This document shows positions 49,601 to 61,249 of a stretch of 64,000 nt of DNA, in pieces. The notes under the pieces are model-generated. The model worked only from the letters and a program-made list of their open reading frames with translations, had not been told where the DNA came from and ran no database searches. Each line of letters starts with the position of its first letter. Position 1 is the first letter of the stretch. The stretch lies in the NCBI GenBank assembly GCA_949752795.1, contig OX457060.1, positions 105,288,949-105,352,948 on the forward strand, read 5' to 3'. The stretch comes from Hyperoodon ampullatus. Lineage: Eukaryota; Chordata; Mammalia; Artiodactyla; Ziphiidae. Position numbers and translations under genes: made by a program.

Positions 49601-50573
49601 GGGTGGATGGACAGTGAATCAACGACATCATACTCATGTATTATAGTGGACAGATTATAAGAAGCATAATGTTTGTCCATACCTTTGGCCATTTTAAGTT
49701 TTATTCATTCATAATCTGACCACTGAAAGCTAAAAATGATTTTCAGGGTTTTTTTTTAATGTAGATAAAACCCTTTTACTAAGTTGCAATCTACAACTTA
49801 CGTTCACACCTGAATTAATGTGGTGATGGTGAAGACGTCCTTAACCAGTGGCATTTAGATAATTCACCAAATTTGATGTTTCTTTCAGAATTTAGTGCTA
49901 AGATAAACTTTGTTTACCCAGAGCTCATTCCCTCTCTTGACAAAAATAAGAAGTATCGAATGTAACACAGCTGACTTTCTTGCAGCTGGCAGGAAACTCA
50001 GACAAAAGTTTTATAATGAATCATAGGAACAATTTAAATATCAAAATCTTTTTTTGCTTCCCTCAAGTCCTTATTTTCCTCTTCTATTCCTATTTCAGTG
50101 TTCTCAAATAGTTTTTTAGAATATATTGTTGTCTACAGGAAAAATGGTAACTAGGTGTTCCTTAGGGGAGAAAAGAATGTTAGTTTAGGACACACTGACT
50201 GGATAAAGTTCAAAATATTGTTTGGCTGCAGAGTAACTCCCAATTCTGATGTGCCCATGTATATTTTGAATTTCTAAGAAAGAAAATTACTTTGGATTAA
50301 TTTTCAAACTTATTTAATTGAAGAACCTCTTTTCAAGACTATGAAGAAGAAGATTTAGGACATCTTATCTGGTATTATCTGTAGAAGATAGATAACCTTT
50401 TTTAGTTACACAAAAATACACACGAATACATGCATGCAATATACAAGAGTACACACTGGAAATTTATAGTTAAGTCCTTTGACTTTTATATACATAGCTA
50501 CAGATATCAAGTTGATGAATACTCATCATACTGCTGCTATGCATTTCCATATGTATATACAAAAATAGTTTTT

Positions 50574-50782
50574 TGTTTTTGTTTTTTTGCCATACGCAGG
50601 CCTGTCACCGCTGTGGCCTCTTGCGTTGCGGAGCACAGGCTCCGGACGCGCAGGCTCAGCGGCCATGGCTCACGGGCGCAGCCGCTCCACGGCATGTGGG
50701 ATCTTCCCGGATCAGGGCACGAACCCGTGTCCCCTGCATTGGCAGGCGGACTCTCAAACACTGCGCCACCAGGGAAGCCCAA
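50574..50782 (-). mobile_element. Short cetacean tRNA-derived SINE (CHR-2 type), antisense
   Basis: Complement of the whale short SINE: a T-run, then catacgcaggcctgtcaccg, cggccatggctcacgggc, ggcacgaacccgtgtcccct (B box) and gcgccaccagggaagccca. Flanks aatagttttttg and aataattttg are a weak duplication. It retains many CpGs, a sign of youth. Overlapping frames of 70-126 codons on both strands are repeat artefacts. Confidence 0.93.
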
Positions 50783-50889
50783 TAATTTTGTTTTATATCA
50801 CTTGTTTTAACATAATGGGTGTCATACTGTATGGATACTTTGATGATTGGTGTCTTTTGTAATTAATAATATGTTCAGTAATATATTTA

Positions 50890-52430
50890 TGTCACTACTT
50901 GTGATTCAACTTTATTTTTTATAGTTACATACTATTATATAGTGTATATGTATCTCAATTTACTTAGCAACATATGAATTTGTGAATATTTGATTATATT
51001 TTTTTCCTTTGAAAAGAAATGGTAATAAATGCACTGGTCCAATGTCCCTGTTAAATATAGATACTTATAGGAGTTGAATGATTCATTACTTAGCTTTTGT
51101 TGTGGTAAAAATAAAAAATCTCTAAAATACATATTTAAAATATTTCAATATAATGAAAGTCCACTCTTCCAAAGGCTGCATTAATATTCATTCCAATCAT
51201 CACTGCATGAAATGAGCAATTTCTTCACATTTCCTTGAGTCCTAGATATTATTCACCATTTTCCTTAACTTTTGCCATTCTTATAGGTGAATTATATATC
51301 ACTGAGTTAATATTTATTATTAATTTATTTTGGAGCGATCCCAGATTCAAAGAGTTGAGTTAGTCAAGTTCCTTGGTCCATGGTACATGATAGATCTAAG
51401 GCCCTTTTCTTCTTTCATTTTATTTCACTATTATTTTTTCATTTCCTCCATCATCATTGTCAGTTTACTTTTTGCTGCAGTCCTCTTGCCCCCTCCGAAA
51501 AATACTGTAGTAGGTGTCTTTGGATTTGTAAATATCTGTGAAAAATATATGTTGTTGCTTTTACATGTAGGTACTTTATTTTGCATTAGAATATTATATT
51601 ACAGAACACATCTGTTTCCTAATTTTTTATTATGCATGAAGTTGTAAGATCACTGTTGCTGCATATACACTTAGTAGACTGCTTCTAACTGCTGCATTAT
51701 GCAAAGTTAACCAGCCCCCAGATTGTACTTACCCATTAGCTACCTCAGCTGCCTCCAATGCTATGTGGCCACATGTACACTGTGACAAACAGCCTTGTGC
51801 CTATCCCCTTGTGGACTCACATGTGAGATTCTCAGGGATCTATCCACAGGCAGAGAATTGCTGTGTCACAGTAGACACACATAATTAATTTTGCTAAGCA
51901 CTGCCAAATTGCTCTCCAGAAAGCCATAAGAGTTTATGCTACTGGAACACTTCTCAAAGATTCTCATTTTCCCACATCCTTGTTGATACTTCTTTTATCT
52001 GACTTTAAAATTTTTTTCTTATCTGGTAGGTGGAAGATATAGTTCATTGTTTTAATCTTTCTCTGATTACCAGCGAATGTGAGCATCTCTTTATTCTTTA
52101 CTTGACTATTTGGATGTCTTCTGTAAAAGTAACAATCTGAAGCCTTCATAATTTTTTTAAATTGGGTTTACAATTTTTCACTGGTCACTAAGCAACAATT
52201 CTTATGTAGCCTATAGAATATTCCTTTGTAAATCTTAAATATTTAACATGTATTTTCAATCTGTCATTTGTTAGCTTTTTTGTTGGTATCCTTCAATGAA
52301 CCTTAAATAGCAACTTTAATTTTGTCAAATCCATCACTTTTTAAAGTTATATATTCTATATTTGGGTTTTTGTTTATGTACCTTTCCCTCACTCCCTTGA
52401 ATAAGTGACAAAAATACTCTTCTACATGTC
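50890..52430 (-). mobile_element. Old LINE-1/HAL1-like segments, antisense
   Basis: Runs at about 50900-51310 and 51640-52430 carry complemented HAL1/L1 text: gcctatccccttgtggac, cagagaattgctgtgtcac, ccaaattgctctccagaaag, catccttgttgatacttct and tttctctgattaccagcgaa. Diverged, and the internal boundaries are uncertain. Confidence 0.5.
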
Positions 52431-52584
52431 TTCTTTTTGTATTATTCAATATAGAGTACTTCACATTTGTATTTTTAATCATCTTTATTTAGACAAGGTA
52501 TAAAGAGCCAGGTTCATTTTTTTTTTCATTGAGTAAGCTGGTTTCTCCACTTCATGTACTGAGTAATTTATATACTAACTTTAC

Positions 52585-52588
52585 ATAC

Positions 52589-52619
<31 letters not shown>

Positions 52620-52650
52620 TATATACACATATATACATACATACATGTAT
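52585..52650. repeat. (TA)n / (CACATA)n microsatellite
   Basis: About ten ta units followed by acacacacatatata and catacatacatg steps. Confidence 0.9.
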
Positions 52651-53479
52651 ACCAACTTGACATATTATATACTGACTTGACATACATACATGAATCTACT
52701 TCTGAGCTCACTGTTATCTTCCATAGTTTATTTATTTTTTGTTCCTTCACCAATACTTCAGATCATTCTGACATTTCAGTCTTCTTGCTATCAGTATAAT
52801 TCAGTGGATAAATATTGAGAAAATCATATAGGATATTTCATTGGATCCTAAAACTTAGGATAAAGATCAGTTCACTATATGGCCAGTTTCACTGATAAAC
52901 ATCGATTTAACAATCCTAAAAACTCAGCAGTGTATAAAAGAATAGAACACTTCGTGACCAAGTTATGTTTATTTTAGAAATGCAAAGTGGATTTCACATA
53001 AAATATAGTACTGTAATCCACTAGATGAATAGTTTAAGTAGAAATATAAAGCACACTCTCAAGAATGGAAGACATCATACATACGATTTCTCTCCCCTCT
53101 CCCTCACTGGGTACTCTGCTTCTGTCTACTTTATTGTTTCTGTATTATCTCTCCAACTACATAACATTGAAGTACATTGGGGTTCAATCTCTGGAATACT
53201 TTTCTAAACTATGGTCAATACTTTAATAATGGCATTGAGTCTCATAGTTTGAAATGTCATTTATAAGTCCAAGACTCTCAGATGTGTATCTCAAACCTGG
53301 ACCATTACCCTGATACTCATCTATCTGAATGATGACCTAACATTTCCATTGGGAAATAAAGTAGATATTTCAAATATTTTCAAGTTTGGTTTCAAACTTT
53401 AACCAAATCCACAAAAACCTGTACTTCTATAGCCTTCCCCACCTCAGTAACTAACATCTCCCTTCTCCGGTTTTTATAT

Positions 53480-54350
53480 ATTTGAGGTAAATGCATAAAA
53501 TTGCAATTTCTAGGTTGTATAGCTATTGTATGTTTATTTTAATAACAAATTACCAAACTGTTTTTCAAAATGGCTTTACTATTTTACATTCCCACCAGCC
53601 ATATATGTGATCCAGTTTCTCCACTCTCACTAGTATTTGTTATTGTCAATTAAAAAAAAATTCCACAGTTCTGATAGGTATATAGTAATACCTCATTAGG
53701 GTTTTAAATTACATTTCCCATGATGGCTAATGATGTTGAACAGCTTTTTGTGTGTTTATTTGCCATCTTATGTCATTTTCAGTGAAATATCTGTTCATGT
53801 CTTTTGCTCAATTTCTAATTGAATTGTTTGGTTTTTTACTATTGAATTTGGGGTTATATATTCTAGATTCTAGCTCTTTATTGAATATGTGGTTTGCAAA
53901 TATTTTCTCCATGTTGGTAGCTTGTCTTTTCATCCTTTTCATATGAACTTTCACAGAGCAAAAGCTTTCAATTTTGAAGAGGTCCAATTTATCAACTTTT
54001 CCCGTTGACAAATCGTGCTTTTCGTGTCATATCTAGAGACTCTTCGCCTAACCCTAGATTCTGAAGATTTTCTCCTAAGTTTTTCTAAAACTTCTAGACT
54101 TTTAATTTTACATTTAAGCATATGATTTTTTTTTTTTCTTGCTGTACGTGGACCTCTCACTGCTGTGGCCTCTCCTGTTGCAGAGCACAGGCTCCGGACG
54201 CACAGACTCAGCGGCCATGGCTCACGGGCCCAGCCGCTCCGCGGCATGTGGGATCTTCCTGGACCGGGGCACGAACACGTGTCCCCTGCATTGGCAGGTG
54301 GACTCTCAGCCACTGCACCACCAGGGAAGCCCCCTTCCCATAATTTTTGA
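53480..54350 (-). mobile_element. Old LINE-1 ORF2 fragment, antisense, carrying a SINE
   Basis: Complemented ORF2 text; the minus-strand frame 54011-53808 reads MSTGKVDKLDLFKIESFCSV and continues MKRQATNMEKIFANH, matching the ORF2 region before the cysteine motif. The short SINE at 54123 splits it, and L1-like text resumes briefly after 54335. Confidence 0.85.
54123..54332 (-). mobile_element. Short cetacean tRNA-derived SINE, antisense
   Basis: T-run, then gctgtacgtggacctctcac, cggccatggctcacgggccc, gcacgaacacgtgtcccctg and gcaccaccagggaagccc. It sits inside the antisense L1, so it is younger than that L1. Frames of 61-120 codons across it are artefacts. Confidence 0.94.
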
Positions 54351-54909
54351 TGTGTAAGGTGAGCCTGAGAGAAGTTGCCAACACATTATGTTCTAGATAC
54401 TGGAGAAGTTCATTCCTCCTATAGGTCACCACCACACAGGGCTGAAGGGCAACGCCTTTCCTTCTCTAAACCAAGTATTCCCACTCAAAGCCTCAGTCTG
54501 AAAACAATGCCCAGTGCTGGGTACAAATGGATTTAAGAGAGGAAAGTAAGGGGAAAAGACCTCTCAGGGTGATTATTATAAATTTAATTTCTGAAACAAT
54601 CCCTGTAGCATTGGCTCTTCCCAGTAAACACTCACAAAGCTCCTCCCACCTTTCACAACAATCCTCTTTATTATGTATTCTAGATTGTTTTTTCCTACTT
54701 CAACTTAATCACATCGGTTTTCAGTTTTTTAAAACCACTTCTCAAAATTTCTGGTTCTTTGATCTCTTTCTAATTTTCCAACATTTTTAAGCCTTTAAAT
54801 TTTTTCTATTATAAAACAAACAAGAAATACTTTCGAGGTAAGCACCTATCTATTGTTTTTTGTTTGATCCAATCTTAGATGCTGACTTGTGTAAAAATAG
54901 ATTACTTAC

Positions 54910-54940
54910 ACATGGCAGCTCAATGCTTCTACTTAGAAAG
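54910..54940 (-). CDS. Very weak candidate 31-base exon
   Basis: A good acceptor (gcctctgcaatctttcag) and a good donor (TGT then gtaagtaat) enclose 31 bases. Entered with two bases from before, it reads FLSRSIELPC in phase 0 at its end. The phases would connect 56257-56322 to 39357-39395, but the segment is so short that chance is likely. Confidence 0.15.
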
Positions 54941-55685
54941 CTGAAAGATTGCAGAGGCAAGAATCCAAAGAGATTGTGTGTCTGTGTGTGTCCACACAAG
55001 AGCTGACTGTGCTTGGTTCTCACTATTCTAATGTGTGGACTAGGAGACCCATTTAACTACCTTTTATGTTTGTAAATCTGTCACTACAAGCAATGCCGAA
55101 CATTCTACTGCTTGTTCTGAGACTCTCTCTCTCTGTAGAGGAATATATGTTTTTTGTTTACATTGAAAATTATTGAATGGTAGAGCTAGAAGAAAGTGTT
55201 GGTAATTACAAAGTCTAATCTTTAATTTCTGAATAAGGAAAATGACTTTCAAATATGATATGTGGTTTATTTATGGTCAAATGTATAAGGCAGAGCCAAC
55301 GTTTCTTATTCTTCAGGTGGTTTCTTTTTCTATTATACCAGGCCTGTCCCTAGTGGTTTGCACTTTTTCTTTTCATAAATAAAGGAACCTAAGACTCGTA
55401 GTTGATTAATGATATGATCCATGGATTTATAAGTGTTATTGCTCATTTCTCAAAATATAAGTCATCAATTAGGCACTTTCCTTTTTCTTTCTTTCTTTAC
55501 AGAATTTTTGTCAGTTGCCTATTTTGTATTTCATTTATTATTTATGTATTTATTTATTTACCAAATATATATTGACTTCTTGTTAAATGCAAGTGCCTTG
55601 ATAAGAATTTAGGAATGAAATATATAGAGAGGGATATAAAGATGAATATGACTTAGTCATTCCCCAGGTGTGCTCATATATATAT

Positions 55686-55877
55686 TTTATTTTTTTTGAG
55701 TTACGCTGGCCTCTCACTGCTGTGGCCTCTCCCGGCTCCAGACGCGCAGGCTCAGCAGCCATGGCCCACGGCCCCAGCCACTCCGCGGCATGTGGGATCT
55801 TCCCGGACAGGGGCACAAACCCATGTCCCCTGCATCAGCAGGCGGACTCTCAACCACTGTGCCACCAGGGAAGCCCC
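55686..55877 (-). mobile_element. Short cetacean SINE, antisense, with internal deletion
   Basis: T-run, tacgctggcctctcactgct, then ctctcccggctccagacgcg. The usual stretch with gttgcggagcacagg between ctctcccg and gctcc is missing (about 15-20 bases). It then continues as normal to gccaccagggaagcccc. Flanks catatatatatttta and catatttttattt are the likely duplication. Confidence 0.92.
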
Positions 55878-55879
55878 AT

Positions 55880-57500
55880 ATTTTTATTTGTATCTAGACT
55901 GACCTATCCCATGTAGGAACTATAAACAAATATAACATATAGTTTATTATGTTATAATGTAAATATAGTTATCATCTTATAACGTAAATAATGAAATCTT
56001 TCTCTCCCCCGAAGAGGTTTCTCTCTTTATTCTTGATCTCAGTTCATAGTCAGTGAAGGAACTAACAAGGTTTCTTTGCACCCAGTATAAGAGCATTACT
56101 TCAGTTAAGAACAAATTACTCAATTTTAAATGTATGAAATACTTTTGCTTATTGGTTATTTCTCTATTGTTTATGTTTTCAGTTAAGGAAGATAAAAATA
56201 TAAGAATTAGATTTATAGATATGGAATTTTTAAAAATATAGACATTCAATTCTTACATAATTTGAAATGTAAAAAAGGAAATCGGATAAATCTCTTTTTC
56301 TGGCATAAAAGAAACAAACCAGCTAAGAGGAAGTGAGCAGAAGATTAATATACATAAAGAATGGCAGTAGGGTAAAAATCATTCTAAACCAAAGCAAAAT
56401 TAGGGTATTTTTCTGTTTGTTTGGCCTCATCAATATTTAAAATTCCATTTTATTTCAACTTTCCTATGAGATTTCAAAGACACTGATACTTTAAACAATT
56501 ACTATAAAAAAATTGTAATAAAAACGTGTATATAAAAACATTGACTGAAAATTCCTCCTTCATTTATTTTGCTCCAGTCTCTTCCATCCCCTTGACTCTC
56601 TTATTCTTTTCTACTCAACACTGTGGATCTTTATTTAAAGCTCTGGTGACATTAGAACAATAAAGTGAGGTCTTGGGAACAATATGCATGAAAATTATTC
56701 CTAATGGAACTCTGGAATAGAATAGAACATGTAGGTATAAATGGATGAATGTACTCGGAGCTACAGTTCTGCCTATCCTTAGAGAACATAGTATTGTTAC
56801 ACCATTATCTGAAAAGGGTTTAATTATATTCACATTATATCCATCTGCCTTAAAACCCTTATCATGACAGAACATGCTGAGAAGTCTACTTTCGAAACAT
56901 TCACCCTGCAGAATCCCTTGTGTAAATTTGCAACTTCCAATGGCTTTATGGAACCCAACAGTGCCTCCTGAGGTTTTTCTTTGATTTTTCTCTGCCCTGC
57001 CTACATTGAGTAAACAGAAAGGCCATTAACTCTCAGTTATCTAGAAACCCATTTATGATTTTTTGTAGAAAGGTTTTTTAATCCCTAGTGACCTTGTGTC
57101 TGCCTCTAGGCTATTGCTTCTCTCTTAGATATATTAACATTGGTATGATCTAAACATTTTTTTTGAAGGGAAAACCAGCTACATTCCAAATCACGATAAA
57201 CAATCCAAAACACAATATATTCCAAAATTAAACAGCATAGGCTTTAGACTGTATGTCTTTTCAGAGAGCGAATGTGTGGTTGATAACAATACAATTTATT
57301 TAACTAAAGTAAAATGGTAGATGGCATTTGTTTTTTTACAAGCAGAATGATGAACATTGATGCCATTTATACAACATGGCTAATTTTTTCAACTTCAAGT
57401 GCACATTAAGAATGAAATGAAAAGTGCACTCCACACTACAAAATCCTTTAAAATACACATTTCTAACCATGTGAATTAATATAACTTTTTTTCTTTCTTA
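55880..57500. other. No clear feature apart from the weak exon at 56257
   Basis: AT-rich sequence. The 86-codon minus-strand frame at 56875-56615 shows no domain and no splice-site pair. Confidence 0.35.
56257..56322 (-). CDS. Weak candidate 66-base exon
   Basis: An excellent acceptor (cttctgctcacttcctcttag) and a good donor (AAATTAT then gtaagaat) enclose 66 bases. All three frames are open, so the frame is not decided by the sequence: phase 0 reads LVCFFYARKRDLSDFLFYIS, and another frame reads WFVSFMPEKEIYPISFF. A 5' exon of the same minus-strand gene is possible but not shown. Confidence 0.22.
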
Positions 57501-57504
57501 ATGT

Positions 57505-57620
57505 TAACTTTAAAAAAATTTTATAGGAGTCTAGTTGATCTGCAGTGTTGTGTTAGTTCAGGTGTACAACAAAGTGAATCAGTTATACATATACATATAT
57601 CCACTCTTTTTTAGATTCTT
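57505..57620 (-). mobile_element. LINE-1 3' UTR end, antisense
   Basis: Complemented L1 3' end: ataggagtctagttgatctg, gtgttgtgttagttcaggtg, aaagtgaatcagttatacat and ccactcttttttagattctt. Confidence 0.88.
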
Positions 57621-58095
57621 TTTACAAGACAGAAATAGAATTACAGATGTAGAAAACAAACTTATGAATATGTCTTAAATATTTTTTTTTAAAAAAGTGT
57701 TCTCTCCCTGGTCTTGGTGGGTATTATGCTAAGTGAATTAAGTCAGACAGAGAAAGACAAACACTGTATGATATTGCTTATAAGCAAAATCTAAAAAATA
57801 AAACAAACTAGTGAATATAACACAAAAGAAATGGACTCACAGATAAACTAGTGGTTATCAATGGGGAGAGGGAAGGGGGAGGGGCAGGATAAGGGTAGGG
57901 GATTAAGAGGCACAAACTGCTATGTATAAAATAAATAAGCTACAAGTATATATTGTATAACAAAGAGAATATAACTAATATTTTATAGTAACTATAAGTG
58001 GAATATAAATTTTAAAAATTGTGAATCACTATTTTGTACACCTGAAGCATATACTATTGTACATCAGCAATACCTCAATTTAACAAAAAGCTTTC
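57621..58095 (+). mobile_element. LINE-1 3' end, sense, in two parts
   Basis: The sense 3' UTR starts directly at the end of the antisense piece (tacaagacagaaatagaatt, gatgtagaaaacaaacttat). It is interrupted at about 57675-57720 and continues with gaattaagtcagacagagaa, aatggggagagggaaggggg, gtgaatcactattttgtaca and gtacatcagcaatacctcaa. The two sense parts are not in normal order: 3' UTR text comes before the ORF2 end. Confidence 0.85.
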
Positions 58096-58549
58096 TCCTA
58101 GTATCAAGAGGTCTTTTTATCTGTACTACATGCCTTTTTACATATGAACTGTTTTAGAGATTAAAAAAATGAACATTAAACATTAAAAAAATCTATTAAT
58201 TTAGACATACATGTCTGTAATAGGTCTATAGCATCTCTTAATTTTCCATATAAAGAAATGTTTGCAATCAAGTTTCTTTTCTATACACAACAATTTTGTT
58301 CTCTATCCTATTTCTATTTATCTTTTTATTCATTTTATGCACTATTTATAATATATACTGTCTGGATTTAAAACAGACTATTAAGTTTCAAGTGGTAAGA
58401 AATGTTAAAAAAAATTGAGCCTTTACTTATTTTCATCTACCCTTTATTCTATACTATTTTGATTTCCTGATTTTTATGAGGCCACACAGGTGGTTAAAGA
58501 TTTTGTTTTATGTTTAAAAGTTTGCTGGGTATCTTCTGTTTTTTCCTTG

Positions 58550-59060
58550 AAATCCATTCCTGATCATTCTCCACCCTGTTGGTTCCTCCCAGGAGGCTGA
58601 CTTTGTTAGCACACATCAATAAGCTCCCTTAAACTCTGCTGGCTTCCTATTGATTCTGCCAGTGGGAAATTCTACAGGTGATCAAAGGGTGAGAGAAGGA
58701 TGAGGACTTGGAGTTTATTCTTCTAGTTCCATCTCTGTAGGGTCACCCTGTATTGGGGCTCTCCCTCAAGGAAAGGTCAATGCCTCTTTGGAGGAAGCCT
58801 CTTCTACATTATTCTCTCATTCTAGGTTCCTGTAACTGGTACCTCTCCGCACCCATCCTTCCCTGCTTAGAAGTGGTAACAGATCTACTGATACACCCAC
58901 TGGTTTGGCCTTACCCTTTGTGACTTCCCTGCATCCTGTCCATATCTTTAAGTAATTTTTATAAGCCTTCCTTAAAAATAGTATACTATTTTGTGTGTGC
59001 CATCTGTATTCATCTACTTTCTACTGGGAACCTGACTTAGATAAATAGATTTTTATCTTA
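58550..59060 (+). repeat. Old interspersed repeat, class not assigned
   Basis: Recognisable mammal-wide text: gttggttcctcccaggaggc, gcctctttggaggaagcctc, ggttcctgtaactggtacct, gtgacttccctgcatcctgt and tctactgggaacctgactta. I know this pattern as an old dispersed repeat but cannot name its family with confidence. Confidence 0.45.
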
Positions 59061-59289
59061 GCTCTTTTGATTATAGATTCTCCACTTCCATTCTGGGCCC
59101 TGTTCTTACTAATAAATTTAGATTAGTCATGTGTGTTTCCTTTTTGTTTTGAGATATACTTCGGTGACTCCCAATAGGCATAACTTTTATCATTTTCTAC
59201 CAATTTCCTATCTTTCTAGCAAAATAAATTGTATGCATCAGTAAAATAAAAGGAAGTTCAAGTGTTGTTTTGAAATGTATTAAGAAAAG

Positions 59290-60074
59290 GTCTGTCATAC
59301 AGATGGCCAAGAAGCACATAAAAAGCTGCTCAACTTCACTAATTATTAGAGAAATGAAAATCAAAACTACAATGAGGTATCACCTCACACTAGTTAGAAT
59401 GGGCATCATCAGAAAATCTACAAACAACAAATGCTGGAGAAGGTGTGGAGAAAAGGGAACCCTCTTGCACTGTTGGTGGGAGTGTAAATTGATACAGCCA
59501 CTATGGAGAACAGTATGCAGGTCCCTTAAAAAACTAAAAATAGAATTACCATATGATCCAGCAATCCCACTACTGGGCATATACTCAGAGAAAACCATAT
59601 TTCAAAAAGGCACATGAACCCAAATATTCATTGCAGCACTATTTACAATAGCCTGGTCCCATCAACCTGGCTATTGTAAATAGCCCATTGACAGATGAAT
59701 GGATAAAGAAGTTGTGATACATATATACAATGGAATATTACCCAGCCATAAAAAGGAATGAAACTGGGTCATTTGTTGAGACATGGATGGATCTAGAGAC
59801 TGTCATACAGAGTGAAGTACATCAGAAAGAGAAAAACAAATATCATATATTAATGCATATATGTGGAACCTAGAAAAATGGTACAGATGAACCGGTTTGC
59901 AGGGCAGAAATTGAGACACAGATGTAGAGGAGAAACGTATGGACACCAAGCAGGGAAAGTGGCAGGGTGGTGGTCGTGGTGCTCTGATGAATTGGGAGAT
60001 TGGGATTGACATGTATACACTGATGTGTGTAAAATGGATGACTAATCAGAACCTTCTGTATTAAAAAAAAAAAT
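59290..60074 (+). mobile_element. LINE-1 3' end with internal palindrome
   Basis: ORF2 C-terminus, 3' UTR and A-tail of a fairly young L1. A frame to 59617 reads [18 protein letters not shown] and keeps the cysteine motif [18 protein letters not shown]. It then breaks at a TGA after KGT. Downstream text (tggatggatctagagactgt, atatgtggaacctagaaaaa) parallels the young L1 at 8400-8520. The palindrome at 59639-59683 replaces normal ORF2 text. Confidence 0.92.
59639..59683. repeat. Perfect 15-bp inverted repeat, 15-base loop
   Basis: ctatttacaatagcc at 59639-59653 is repeated as ggctattgtaaatag at 59669-59683. The L1 at 4820 has the first arm (in the form ctattcacaatagcc) at the same place but not the second. 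Confidence 0.97.
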
Positions 60075-60215
60075 CAAGATACTAATACTACACCATTCTG
60101 ATTGCTATAACTTTTATAATAAGCCTTATAATCAGGTAGCATAAGATCTCCAACTTTGTTCTTCTTTTTCCAAAGTTGTTTTGGTTATGAATCAGCTTGT
60201 AAATTTTTGCAAAAA

Positions 60216-60968
60216 AGTGGAGAAGAAGCACTGAGATGTTCCTGAATGGAACACTTGTAGGATAGAGCCTGAGGATTTCCCCAAACTGTTCTCATTTAAG
60301 TATTATTTCCTAAGCTCTGTATTTATCTAAAACAGAGATAATTTCGAAAAAAAAAAGTTAAAAAATATAATATGTATAAAAATTCTCAATTAAAAAGGGC
60401 TACCCTTTTAATACATCCGATGAACTTAATGTGATTGAGGGACACTGATACTGCTGTTTCTGTTATCTTGTGCATGAGACCTATTAGATGTGTGAAAATA
60501 CCCTTGGAAAAGAAGTCTGTGTTAGTATAATTGTACATTCTATGTTGTCATATGTAGCATATCACATAGACAACTGTCTGGCTGTACTTGGAAGACTTTT
60601 TGAAATCTGATTGCTACTTAATGATTTTCTGTTTTAAAGAGTGTTAAACAGATCACATATGCAAGTAATAAGACCAAAAATCTTCAGACCAACGTATACA
60701 ATTAAACTGCATAGCTTTTTTTCTTCTTTTTTTGCGGTACGTGGGTCTCTCACTGTTGTGGCCTCTCCCGTTGCAGAGCACAGGCTCCGGACGCGCAGAC
60801 TCAGCGGCCATGGCTCACGGAACCAGCTGCTCCGCGGCTGGTTTCATGTGAGATCTTCCTGGACCGGGGCACGAACCCGTGTCCGCTGCATCGGCAGTCA
60901 GACTCTCAACCACTGCGCCACCAGGGAAGCCCTGCATAGCTTATATTCTTAAAAAAAAAAACAAAAAC
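60216..60968 (+). pseudogene. Probable processed retrocopy of an mRNA 3' end, carrying a SINE
   Basis: Foreign sequence inside an old antisense L1. It has no long open frame and ends in an A-run (60951-60968). The SINE at 60718-60931 with its duplicated ctgcatagctt sits near the end; with it removed, an ATTAAA (60701-60706) lies about 19 bases before the A-run, the normal distance for a polyadenylated mRNA. The flanks caaaaaagtgg and caaaaactagtgg suggest a short duplication. The parent gene is not recognised. Confidence 0.6.
60718..60931 (-). mobile_element. Short cetacean tRNA-derived SINE, antisense
   Basis: T-rich start, tgcggtacgtgggtctctca, cggccatggctcacgga, ggcacgaacccgtgtccgct and gcgccaccagggaagcc. 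It is flanked by a perfect 11-bp duplication ctgcatagctt (60707-60717, 60932-60942). A few extra bases (ctggtttcatgtg) replace the usual gcatgtg. Confidence 0.95.
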
Positions 60969-61140
60969 TAGTGGGAGTTTGACTGAAACTTCCTTGAATC
61001 TATAGAACAATTTGAGGAGAATTGCTTTCTTATGAATACGGAATCTTCCAACCCATAAACATGGTATAGCTTTCCATTTATTTAGGTCTTTGATTTTTCT
61101 CAACAATACTTTGTGATTTTCAACAAACAGGTCTTGTACA

Positions 61141-61249
61141 ATTTTTTTTTTTTTTTTTTAAAGGAAAGGTCTGTGAATGAAACCTTCACAAAGTGAGCAA
61201 TTTGCAGTTGAAAAGCAATTCCAACTACCAGTAGCCCAGTTCCAGGCTT
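61141..61249 (-). other. T-run followed by unassigned sequence
   Basis: A run of about 19 T directly after the old L1, then aaggaaaggtctgtgaatga and further unrecognised text. In minus orientation this would be a poly(A) tail, so the following sequence (continuing to about 62080 past the SINE) might be an antisense retrocopy. No polyadenylation signal is seen close by. Confidence 0.25.

Larger units (their letters stand above)
60083..61150 (-). mobile_element. Old LINE-1 ORF2 fragment, antisense, split by later insertions
   Basis: The left part, 60083-60215, has gctataacttttataataag, ctccaactttgttcttcttt and ttttgcaaaaaag. The right part, 60966-61150, has tgaatctatagaacaatttg, ggaatcttccaacccataaa and ttccatttatttaggtcttt. 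The two parts are adjacent in L1, so about 750 bases were inserted between them. The minus-strand frame 61106-60906 starts MLRKIKDLNKWKAIPCLWV. Confidence 0.85.

Noticed and set aside
50100..50273. Minus-strand 40-codon frame behind a good acceptor (ttttctttcttag)
   Set aside because: No donor or polyadenylation signal is visible and the phase cannot be tied to any other exon.
50430..50862. Overlapping frames of 70-126 codons on both strands
   Set aside because: They lie in a GC-rich tRNA-derived SINE. The same peptides recur at 54.1, 55.7 and 60.7 kb, so they are repeat artefacts.
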